Assembly: GCA_013397455.1 (NCBI GenBank)
Contig: VYZB01000014.1
Span: 711,556-775,555 of the forward strand
Source of the DNA: Crotophaga sulcirostris
Lineage: Eukaryota > Chordata > Aves > Cuculiformes > Crotophagidae
Reading direction: 5' to 3'
Length of the DNA stretch: 64,000 nt
This document shows, in pieces, positions 46,823 through 58,271 of this stretch. The position numbers and the translations under genes were made by a program. A model generated the notes under the pieces. The model made no database searches. It was not told the origin of the DNA and saw only the letters and a list, made by a program, of their open reading frames with translations. How positions within the stretch are numbered: the first letter of the stretch is position 1; each line of letters opens with the position of its first letter.

Positions 46823-49800
46823 GTGAGTAAGGAAAAGGGGCGTACTCACATCGATGTGAAAAACATCACAGGAACATTCCAGAGGGCATTCTGAAAAGAC
46901 TGGATTGAAAAACACTTTGTGGAAGAGTCAAGTAAATATAATGCACTGGGAATGCTCTTCCTAGATCTGATCTATTTTTGGTTAGTTTTGTGGTGTTTTG
47001 CCAGGCAGTACATTGTACTGTCATGGTAATCAAGGAGTGGAAGTATTATTACCTAGAATCAGCAATAATGAGACCAGAACCTTTAATTTCAAACTATAAG
47101 ATAACACACTGATTAATAACCACGGGATGATTAGTCAATCCAAGACCTTAATGCACAATGGAGAAAATCATTCATTATCTGTTCAATGCAATTCTTCTTT
47201 CATCTTGGTGACTTTAAAAACAACCAAGGAAAATTACTGTCCCTCAGTAAAGGCTTTTGAATTTCATATGCATTTAATTAGATAACTGCCAGCCCAAGGA
47301 CAGGAACCATGACAAATAGTTGTTCTTTTCAAATTAGAAGAATAGACTGTTCAATGAGCAATATTGATGTTCCCTTGTACTGAGTTATACAAGAGTTCTT
47401 CTGCTCCTTCCTTTAATTTATCTAACCTTTTTTAACACTTAATGAGTTTTTTAACACGGTTTTAGTTACATATGCTAGTTGGTCATTTTAAAAAATGTAG
47501 CTAACAGCAACAGTACCTGCACAGACACAAACAAGTACTCACAACAATTTTCTTCGAATTAGGTATGAAAGTACAATTTACATAGGAAAAAGAGCATTAG
47601 AAATTAAGAGGCCATCTTTATGTTTGTAGAAAAACAACAGTTAATCCTGTCTAATCTGTTTAATTGCTTCAATAGCCATAATAATAAAGATTAGCTGGCT
47701 GTGAAATACTAACTATAAAACAAACGAGGATTTTTTTTTCCATTTCTGGTCCCGAGATGTTGTTTTCTGCTTTTGCAGTATGAGAGCAGAATGGAGGAAG
47801 GTCCTTTTTAAGGTTTTGTTGTTGCTTGGTTTTTGATTTTACTTGCTTTTTGTTTTCTTTCCTCTAAAAACACTGCAGTAACATTCTGACTCTGTCCTTC
47901 CTCCCTGCAATACATACACATCATCTAAAGGCTGCATCACAGATGAGGGATGGTTTATTTATTAACAGGAGAACCCACCTCCTATTGCAGAGAGGTTTGA
48001 GGCCGGACCATCCTGAGTTTGGTATGACAAGAGCACTTTAGATGCAAAGAGCCAATGACAAAACTAGGAGCAAAAGACAGCTCCTGAAGAGTTTCCCCTG
48101 CTTTTCAAAGGCAAGGGACTATGAAGTTGTGATGCCAGGCTTGTCCTACTCAGGCACAGCAGAGAGGCAGGTTAAAGAGATGCAACAAGAAAAGTAATTC
48201 AGATTTATAAAAAAAAGCAACAACAAACCACCACCAAAACAAATGTTCAGTATTCCACTAAATATAAAGATAAAATTTCTCAAAGTTAAAAAGTCAGAAA
48301 CCATCCAATCTGATGCTTTTCCTTTCCTGTCTAGCAGCCAGTTAATGCTACTGATGAGAAAATAATTTGCACTTGTCGTTTGCTGGGTCTCTGCAGTAAG
48401 AACCCAGGAGCTCCCAGTTTAAGCACCTAAGGGGCTGCACTACAGCACCTGCACACAGGGCACTGCAAAACTGGCATAAACGCTTCTCAGTGTCTGAGCA
48501 TCTCAAAGAAGATTACAGCAACTGCCCTGGCTGCAACGCCCTCCTGAACTGCCTCTTCCCAAGGCTCCCCACTGCAGAAACAGGATTCCAGCTCTACTCT
48601 TGCCATGGATTTATAATCCCTTATTTATGATTGGAAAATCCACAAAGGCCATGGCCATGCTCATCCCCATCAGCCTGGGGACGATGAGCAACTTAGTCAC
48701 TCAACAGCCTGAACTCTGCAACCAGCTTGGGCTCACACCTTGCCGTGGGCTCCGTGCAGGGGCACTGACGGCCCCGGAGGTAAATTCGGCCTCAGGCTGC
48801 CCTAGCGGGCTGGCCACCAATCTTCTGCCCACAAGGAGATTAACTGCATTCAGTAATCACTTATCAGACAAGTTTGCCTCAAAGGAAGCCTTTCATATGC
48901 TAAATGTTGCATCTGAAATAATTTATTCCTGAAAGGGTTAAGCTCACTGTACATTTTACTTGACAGGTAGAACAGCGTGCTCTCTAAACATGACATACCA
49001 ATACCCAGCGATAAAATATTTCCCAATCTTTATACCATTTTGATAATTCACTGTGTGTATTGCACACAATCAAGCCACACAGGTTTCAGAGGGATTCTGA
49101 GCACATCGCTCAGACTGACAGAGCAAGTATTCCAGACAATTGGCTCCCCGAGGGTCAAGACAGTGATGCTCAATCAGGATTCAAACGGGTCATAAACCCT
49201 TCATGGATCTCACTCAAGTGGGTGGTGATGTCTCCCTGGGGCAGCTCATCATTTTCTGCTACAGTCAAGCACTTGTCATTACAGACAAACTCCCCGTCAG
49301 TCTTAGGCACTCATTTAATCGAGTCTTAGTGAGAACAGCAAATATTATCAGTGCTACAAAAACCCTAAAGAGACAAATATATTAATCATAACTGCTGTGA
49401 TGGTAATTTAAGACACTCTCAAAACTCCACAGGTGGTCCTTATATTATGACTGCTTTTTAACGCAGCCTCAGATTTCCAAACGTGGGTACCGAGGTCAGG
49501 CACTACCATTTGGGTTTAAGCTCCTCAAGACAAGTGAACTACTGCTGTGAAAGGGATGCCAGAGTACCCAGGAGCTGAGCATGGGAGTGGTGAGTGTGGC
49601 AGAGCACAGCAGAATGTTGGAAATCTTTCATTAAAAACTCAGGTCAGGATTCAAGGCCCTAATTTTAAGCACATGAAAAGAAAACCAGTCTTCAAACATC
49701 CAGGAATGCTCCAACAACCCAAAACATTTGTTTTCACAACAGTTCAGATAACCTGGCATCCAACCAAGAAAGCCATAATGCACTACAAGCTTGAAATAAA

Positions 49801-49874
49801 AACCTCACACAATCCTGGCAGCTTGGGACACAATGTTTTTATTGTACTGTTTTCATATCTAATTATGCTCCTAT
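46823..49874. other. Non-coding stretch, no recognised gene
   Basis: About 3 kb. It includes even-textured blocks at 47080-47330 and 48830-49400 (the latter with several short plus-strand frames one after another and few stops), a T/G-rich piece near 47815-47865 and a GC-richer piece near 48700-48820. No transposon or RNA gene is recognised. Confidence 0.45.
47080..47330. promoter_or_regulatory. Conserved-element-like block (tentative)
   Basis: Homeodomain- and POU-like words (gattaataac, catatgcatttaattag) sit in sequence without homopolymer decay. No reading frame of note crosses it. Nothing beyond texture supports a regulatory role. Confidence 0.15.
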
Positions 49875-49920
49875 GGAAAAAAAAATAAGAAAGAAAAAGG
49901 AAAGGAAAAGAAAAGGAAAA
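49875..49920 (+). repeat. Polypurine (A/GGA) tract
   Basis: Forty-six bases, all purine except one T, made of A runs followed by aaggaaaagaaaagg-type units. This is a low-complexity tract on the strand opposite to a pyrimidine tract. No upstream retrocopy is recognised. Confidence 0.8.
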
Positions 49921-50360
49921 CACTAGAGAAGGATTGTGAGAATCTAACATCAGGCTTGACTGGCTTTCTAAAACCTTCCACACAAGGTTTGCTCCCTTTC
50001 CCTACACCACCCTAAAAACACAGAATTCCACAGTCATTCAGTCCCAGATTTAATCTACCTCAGAATCTCCAAGCTGCTATAAACAACTAGGGTTTTTATG
50101 TTCACATTGCGTTTTAGAGTAAAGATGAACACATGATAATTTAGTTCGTGGGCTGCTGTAGCATGCAGAATGAGCTCCTCTCTCATTTAGCCGTACACCC
50201 ACAGGTGTAAATTTGAGACTGGAGGTTTTTTTCCCCAACAAAGGAGCCAGCCAATATAAGAGTGATGTCATGTTCCCATGGGGACAAAAAAAACCCCAGT
50301 GACATAAATCAGGTTTTGTTCTGCTACAGCCTAAATAAGAGAGAGAATCTTCTCAGATTC
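49921..50360. other. Non-coding interval
   Basis: Between two A-rich tracts. Nothing recognisable; short frames lack motifs. Confidence 0.4.
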
Positions 50361-50412
50361 AGAGAAAAAAAGAAAAAAAAAAAAGAAAATACAGAAAAAT
50401 AAAAAAAAAAAA
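50361..50412 (+). repeat. A-rich tract
   Basis: About 50 bases of A runs broken by single G or T, ending in a run of 12 A. A minus-strand frame (50359-50766) runs into it and gains a Phe-rich tail. That tail is composition, not protein. Confidence 0.8.
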
Positions 50413-53400
50413 TACAGTTTCCAGTCTTGCCTTTGCAGTTCGTTCTGTCCTTATGGGGTCTGTATCTCTCTTCTCACTCATGACAACACTTCCTGCGCTA
50501 TCTGCTAGTTTTCTCTTGGCTTCCTGGGGAATTCCAGTGCTAACATATCCAGGGATGCACTGGTGCAAACCAATAAACAAGTTGGCTCTGCCTCTGCACC
50601 CAAGTCTCCAGGACACCCCGTTAGTCGACAGTGCCCCAAATCTTTTGCAATTACCACAGGTATAGCGGCTCGACTGATCCATCTGTTTACTCCAGGTATG
50701 CTCCCCACAGAAAAGTTCAAACATCATTTCTACCTGGCCTCCCTGAGGGATGTTTGAGACTCCCATGAGCCTAAAACTGCCTACACATCAGAGCACGGTG
50801 TTTAGCACCCATCAGTTCTGTCACACCACACACTGACAGTCACACGCACACCTATCTCGGCTGCCTGGAAGCAGGCAAGTTATTCGTATCACTTCAATTC
50901 TAACACAAATTTCCTTGACTCTATACATTTATCTGAAAATTCAGGAATATATGAAATAAATTTCTACAGAGCAGGTGGATAAAATGTATCTTATGAATTT
51001 AAAACTGTTTTAAGTTGAAAATCTTGTGACTATATTCCAAAATATTAAAGCATAAATCAAAGTAGCATTTAGCAGGATAAACCAAATCGGAAGCTGTATT
51101 TCAATAATGGGGTTTTACAAGCTACTTCTGCTCAGTTTTCAACACTCATAGCAGCAAAATAAGGAGAAGTGAGGTTATTACATAAGGGTCTAGATCCTAA
51201 ACTTTGTGACACTTTTCTTCAAAGATCTCAAATCTGATCAATAACAATGTCTAAACAGGCCTGAAAATCAATCTATTTGTGTTTGCAATCCCCCAGATTT
51301 AATGAAAAAGAAGTAATGAAAAGGAAATAAGCTATTGCATGTGAAACAAAGCACACGTAACCTCAAAGCAATGCAAAACCTTCTTACAATACTGAAGACA
51401 GAGTAGCGTGAACAGATTCAGTGACTTAATTTAATAACAGATAATAGTTATGTACATAGTGTCCATGCCAGAAAGCTCTGAAAATAACACACAGCCAATC
51501 ATACACACCTAAAAACACAATAAGCATTGAAAAGAAATGCAATATTGGATATTAAAGCCCCGTCCAGCCAAGTACATAAGTTTTGGATTCTCTCAATCGT
51601 TCACAAGTTTTGGACTAAAACAGCATTTGTGTAACCTGACTTACTGAAAAAGAACTACTTATAAGAATAAATGTGAAGTGATTTGGGATCTATAAAGACA
51701 AAATCCATCATATAAACATAAAAGGGAAAAAATCTGCTGTTTCTCTAGTGTTTGCAAGGCCCCAAACACAGCAGGAGAAACAAGCTTTCACTTCAAAAGC
51801 ACTGAAAGCTTTAGTGCAAAGCCCAGTGCTAGGATCAAAAGGAGACCTGAGGCCTTGGGTGGGATGGGAGAGAGGGGTGTCCACCACTGCTGCTGCAAAG
51901 CAGGCACTAAGCAGGGACACGGGGACACCCTCTCTCTCACAAAGTAAACAGGCCCCGTGTCATGGGAAGTGTTTTCTCCTGAATTCTTGCAGATACAACT
52001 AAAAGCAACTTGCTACCTGGATCCACGCTAGCGGAACACAACTGTGAACTGGGAAGGTAGAAAGCACGGCCTCATCCTTAAAGCTGTGGCAAAGTTCTGT
52101 AAGAGTTCTGCATGTGAAACCAGAGCCAGAACACATTGCTTTTAAAATGAGAACACATTTTTCTACCCAGTTGTTTTTTTTTTCCTGATGTCTATCATTT
52201 ATGATATGAAACTATACCACTGGACCTTTATTTTGCATGTACTTGAAATCCCAGTTTCCTGAAAATAAAGAAAAAAAAACAAAACACTTGCTTGAGATTT
52301 AACTGAAATACTAAGAACAAACATGAACTTCACTGTGCCACCAGGGAGTGTTTAGTAAACTTATAATTGAATAGAAAAATATCATGTTAAATTATTTTCA
52401 TAAACAAGTTATATTTCTCCTGGCGAATAACAATATTTCAGATTGATCCATACGTAGCAGGATATTGCTGTGTTGCAAAAACACAAGAAAAATAAAGAGA
52501 TTTAAAAACATGAACCCTAAAATAAATACAGGAACAAAGCAGCTGTTCAAAACCATGAAGCCTGTTATCTGGGAGTCTCTGGTGCAGCACTGTTTGAACA
52601 CACTTGCATTTTGCCTGGCTTCAGCTCCTTTTGGAGTTCACAGCTATAGCTCTATGCTATAGGAGGGCTTATCACAGCACAAACCACCGAAGTGCTGATG
52701 CCAATTCATCCCCATTTCCAGTGAGTGGAGATGAGAGTTAGTGATAAGCACAACAGCCACATCTACCTTGTTGGATTGGAGCAGTGCTTTCTGTCGGAGA
52801 GGTTGCACAGGTTCACCATGACCGGCTGTCTAGCAATTACGACTACACTCTCATGAAAAGAGGTGTGAAGGGCACTGAAGAATGTCATGAAAAGGCAAGG
52901 GAATAAATAAAAGCCGCAAATGAATGAATGAATGAAAAGCAGCACCAGCTGACAAATACTGCTTAAACATATATTATAAGCATTCCGATGAACCTTCCTT
53001 CTCTTTCAAACCACTCTGCTCGTGTCCATAGCATCTCTGAGGGTCAACTAGACAAGCTGAAAAAATCTACCACAAAACAAGCAATTAGTTCGAGTCAGAT
53101 TAGCTTTGAAAATTTCCAAGTAGTGGGGTAAGGGCCGAGGGAGAGGAGACCATCACATTTGCTAACAGCCAGCCTTTTAGTATCCAGCTTCAAAATTAAA
53201 GCCACCATGGCAACTGAACGACAAACATTTTTCAGCAGCACAGAATGCTATTTGTCTTTACAAAGAAACACTCAGTCACTAAAATAAAAGAGCAATCTCT
53301 ATGAACTGGACTTCTTGAATGCACTGTTTGAATGAGTTGCATTTGTCTTCAGTACTAAGGACAAATTCAAGAGTTCTTTCATTCTGTACCACTCTTTTCC

Positions 53401-56400
53401 AGCTGCACTGTGGGCAACTAAGGATAGCTGATAACCTTGTGCCTTGCAAGTTCTATTTTCTGCCATTATCCTGCTTTTTGCTGCCTGTATGAAAACTAAG
53501 AGTGGGTAGTCAATTGCTACCTTTATTGAATGAACCCTAGCTATGAGTGCATGGAAAGTTCTACCAACATCAGGAAAGGTGAATTGTCTGTAGGATTTTT
53601 ACTAAAGCAGCTAACTAAACTAGAACAATAACGTATGCCAGGGCACGTCCATGTAAATCCTGAATTTTTCTATTTGAATTGAGCTTACTGTACTCTTTGG
53701 TATGAAATATTCATGGCAAAAATGCAGCCTCTTTAGTATGGGGTTAAGCTTTTAAATACTGAGAAGAGCTTTAAAATGTCATGGCAATGCAAAAGCAAGC
53801 AATATAAATATTATGAGTTTTCATAAGTAAAATCTTTGGATTTTCTGCTAGTAAGAGATTACATTCAATATCATTTACACATTAAGGGTTATGCTTCAGG
53901 TAAATTCTATAGGTCTTTCTGAGTACAGAATTAGTGTGCAATTTCCTACATTATGGGACCTCTCCTTCAACACAATCTTCAGTGTCCTGTAGGAACTGCA
54001 CACAAGACATGGCCAAGGAGAAGGCATCAGACCCCGCAAATGGAATGTAGCTTGCCAGCTTCCTTTCCTGACATAGAACTATTTGTAACAGTGAGAAGTT
54101 TCAGTTCACCATGGAGCCACCGACATTCCATTTCAGGAGATGAAGAGGAGATGGTTCAAATTCAGAAACAGAAGCTTTTCCTTTTGGATCTCACAAAATC
54201 CTCACTTTGGAAGATGAAACTTCTGCCATTTGACAAAGCAGCAGGAAGAGGAGGAACTACCTATAACTTCATGAGTCACTGCTCCGATCGTTTTGCATTC
54301 ATACTCTACTTTCTCCTTATCCTTCCTCCTGTTGCTGGAAGTCCACAGAGGACAGAATTACGTGTTGGTGGGTTGTCCACTAGTATACAATAAAGGGAGA
54401 AAACTGAGATAATTAACTTCTCTTTCCCAGTTTGACCCCTGCCTCTAACAGCGAGAAGATAAAAAGATCAACTGTCCAGCTACTGCAGATGAAAATAATG
54501 GATGCACACCCAGCACTCAGACCCGCAGAACCGAGACTGTGTGTTCATTTAAAAACTTCATTGATCTGCATTTCCTTGCTTGCTTAAAAGGCCTCAAAAG
54601 GTACAGAGGAGCAAACAGAAATCCAGCTTTTGTAATCAGGCGGGTTTGCACTTCAAATGAATATTTTCATATTCGCTGTAATTTAGAGCTGTTCGTATCA
54701 GCACATATTACCAAGCGGGATTGGTTATGCATAATTTTAATTCTTGCAATTTGTCACTTGCTTTCCAGCCAGTAATGTCTTGTTGTTTCTAAACACGGAT
54801 CATAGGGACTATCTCACCTTATGTGTCCTGCAAATTGCTTTGTTTTACACAGCCATACTCTGTTATATTTTCAATTACAGTCACATGTTAAAACTTTGAC
54901 ATTCTTAAAAATATTATATGCTAATATATTAATTTAAGGAATGTCAGATGAAGTGCGTAGACTTAGCACAGAACATATTCTGACAGACCTGACAGAAAAC
55001 ATGACAAATGTGTGCTTTCTATCATAATGATTATTTTTCAGATAACACCAGCTGTGCAACTATTAAACCAAGTGACTGCTTTTCCACATAACACCAAGTA
55101 CCAACATTCAATCATGAAAGAAATATAAATCTCCATGGGCTTTTTCCACATGCTTTAAATCAGCAGCAATCTGTGCATTTGTATCTGCACTAAAAACATG
55201 GTAAAAACTGGGAATATCATCCAGCTGGAAACTCTTTGGCATCTTTATTGATAGCGACTACGAATGGGGTATGTAATTCCGTGTTTATAGGGATGTAGTT
55301 CAGTTTTAATCTAAGTTCCAAGTTAAATATGACACACACAAAAAAAGATTTCACTAACCAAAAAACCTTGAGCAACTCCGGGAATTACTGAATCTTTCAT
55401 TTCACCCTTCCCATTATGTTCTTCTGGAAGCCCTGGGTTCCTCATCAACTTTAGGTTAAAAGCATCCAAAATCAAATGCATGGCAAAAGGTATCATTACC
55501 TTTATGAAACTCGGGGGCTTTAGTAATTCTTGAGTATTACAAGATTCTCTCTCCAAGCTGTATGTTCAAGACGAGCCTTACTTGACAGAGAACTAATTAG
55601 ATAGTGCCATCCTACACCAGTTGTTGCAAGGTAAAAAGAGTCTTACACCTTTTTTCCATCCAACTCAGTAGAGTTCAGAAGTGCTTATTAAACACCTTTA
55701 ATTCTCTTTCATGTTCATTTCACAGTCTCAGAATCTCACATCATCATTATATCTCAGATCCTGAGAAGATGAAAAGGAAACACAGTCATTTTTCTCGGTG
55801 CACTATTTGTATATGTGGTGAGTTATAAATTCTCCAGGGCAAGAGGCTTTTGCAATGATGACATTTTGAACTGGTCTGTGACCTCATAATATGATAAAAG
55901 GGACAGTTTAAAAAATGTAATAATTATGTTAAAACATCCTCTTTGGACTATGACACTGATTCTGGACTGAAAAGATGCATAAAATGCTCTGTGAATAAAG
56001 ATGTGTGGGTTAAAATGTGAAAAAAAATAGCATACCTGAAGTTTGACTTAGTACTGCATGTACATCTAGGGTGTGCAACTCTGGCTCGTGTGTAACATGG
56101 CTTATCAAAGGTCTCATCACATTGGGTGATAAACAGTTGCTTAGGGCCAGCATGAATTAACCAAAAAAGCAAACTAATGTCAAGGCAAAGCAAGATCAAC
56201 CTTGTACAGTGCAATGAAAGCCGTGCAAAACCTTTCCCTCGAGCTTCTGCTTGGCTCTCTCCCAGACCTGCCAGGTTCTGTTACATTTCTCTTGTTTGTG
56301 ACCACAGAAGAGAAAAGCAAGATCTTTTGCAGAAGTTTTTTAAACCTGGCTGGGCTGAGCTGGCAGTTAGCCACATACATTGCTTCCTCCTGGTATTTCA

Positions 56401-57724
56401 TACTAACACTATACTAGAACAAAATAGAAAAGAAGAAACAATAAAGGAAAAATATCATGGTTCTCTTAAGTCCTGTTTTCCCAGATTAGAGAGCCTCAGG
56501 GGGAAAATGTCCCAGAGAAGTAAATAGTCCACACAGAAGTAAAACATTTCACTGAAAAATCACAGAATCAGTCAGTATAAAATCTGCAGAAATTTTAAAG
56601 GCAAATGCTCTACTGGGTCATTGCATTTCAACAGAAAATTGAGTCAAGATGTGTTTAAACCCACGGGGTGCCAATGCCCCTACCCTTCAATGGGAGAGAA
56701 CAGAATACTTGTAACTTGCCTATCAGGTGCTCGAGACACTAAATTCCCAGCCCTTCTAGGTCTTCTGCTCTGTCTGTATTCTCTAACTGCCCAAGCTCCT
56801 TCTGTACACTCATTTACCGCTACTTTTCTCCAAGTGCAGTATGTTTTGCAAGAGGTTTCACACAGCTTTGTGGCTCCTTCAACACTCAACCACACGCACG
56901 AACCACAGCACACTGAATGCCCTTGACAGCCCACACCGTATCTCCACAGTTCCCTACAATGTTCTTTTCTGCCTTTATGGCTCACAGTAAGAAGAAAAAT
57001 CCTTTCAGAGTGAAGATAAACAAGTAAATAAAGAAAGCCCTAACCAAATCAAAACCCAGCTACCTGAACCCAGCATGGCAATAGATGATTTGTTGTTTCT
57101 TAATAGCTGTAAATCACACAAGCAGCTGAAATTATGTGCGGTGGGCTACCGAACAAATGTGCCCAGAAAGGCCCCTAGATCATTCACCACAAACTTCCTC
57201 AAGAAGGTCAGAATGTTCTTTCTGTCTTCTCATCTCTTCATTATCCATTATTGCTTTTAACTTTAGCAAGTTGTTACTCTATTTGAAACATCTAAGAACA
57301 AGGATTTCACTATGGTTAGTGGTCTTTTTTCCCATTTAAAAAAAAAGGCAGAGAAGTGCACTGCCAATCGGTTATAGCAACCATAATCTAAACAGATGGG
57401 TTACACTCCTTGGGGTGATTTTTTATGCAAATATTTTAATTCCAGTTCAAGCATGGCTTCTATTGTTTCAAAATGTTTCTGATTTTGGTTTACTGGACTT
57501 AGAAACATTACCTTAAACAGTTATGGTTTCACAAACACAACATAATGCTGAATTAATTACTTGTTCATCAGTGAATCCATTAAGAAACTTATTGGTATAT
57601 AAAGCTACTAATTGGAATAAATTCATTGGAAGTGTGAACAGCAGAAATGCTGGGAATACTTAGCTGTTTCTGTTTGGCCAAGAAAATAAACTGACAGAAG
57701 ACTCTAGAAGACGAAGCTGACCTC
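50413..57724. other. Non-coding stretch, no recognised gene
   Basis: About 7.3 kb of mainly AT-rich DNA. A minus-strand frame (50420-50766) and a plus frame of 146 codons (53953-54393, with a short hydrophobic run) have no recognised domains. A (TGAA)4 repeat lies at 52921-52936. No transposon or RNA gene is seen. Confidence 0.45.
52921..52936 (+). repeat. (TGAA)4 microsatellite
   Basis: Four perfect copies of TGAA. Short, possibly polymorphic, without other significance. Confidence 0.85.
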
Positions 57725-58271
57725 CTAACTATTACCTTCACAACCTGTCCATCCTACCTGCCTGTCAGGTCTTGTCAAAAGTAAAGCTAGAGGGAATTGG
57801 TTTTGGTGTGTTTGCTGAGAAATGCTTGAGTCACTGCCACGTTTTATCTGTATGGGCAGAGTGCATCTAATAGTGTCAAACTGCACAAAGAATTTTCAAG
57901 GCGAAAATCACAAAACACTTGCTCATGGTTTCTCTCACTGAACAGCCTGGTGGCCAGTAGTGTCACCCTGTCAGTGAAGCTCTTTGGGCTGCCCACAAAG
58001 GCTGTTCCCTCCACAGAAGCAGCTGAAAATTCAGTGGAAGCAGTAACTAGGAACCAAGCGTGTCTTGAGCCAAACGATTCAAGTTCAGCCAAACGTTCCT
58101 TCGAATTCCTTTGATTTGCATGGGAACCAAATAAATTCACTATATTTAGGAGATGAACTTTGCTTTCACTTAAGCCATGAAGCTCTTGAACCTGCTCTTT
58201 AACCGCAACCAAATCTGTTCACCCTTCAGAACTGCCTTTTTCCTCTCCAAGTCTTCATGGATTTTCTCTTT
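57725..58271 (-). pseudogene. Possible decayed coding relic (tentative)
   Basis: On the minus strand three overlapping frames succeed each other: about 58271-58200 (reads KEKIHEDLERKKAVLKGEQ), 58212-57844 (122 codons, including VKEQVQELHGLSESKVHLL) and about 57857-57725 (including IKRGSDSSISQQTH). The first two have a coiled-coil-like mix of Glu, Lys and Leu. Together this could be a protein of about 180 codons broken by two frameshifts, such as a retrocopy or dead exon. I do not recognise a parent. There is no poly(A) tail, and open frames of this length are expected by chance in the window, so the call is weak. Confidence 0.15.

Noticed and set aside
53953..54393. 146-codon plus frame with a hydrophobic run (FAFILYFLLILPP)
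   Set aside because: The hydrophobic run is short and derives from a pyrimidine-rich stretch. There is no recognised domain, no promoter-like context and no good splice borders.
56037..56066. 30-nt minus-strand segment ending at a CAG|gtatgc donor
   Set aside because: The acceptor pyrimidine tract is poor, so it is probably a decoy.
56560..56576. aatcacagaatcagtca, resembling a CR1 terminal octamer pair
   Set aside because: Only about 16 bases match, and no CR1 body follows.
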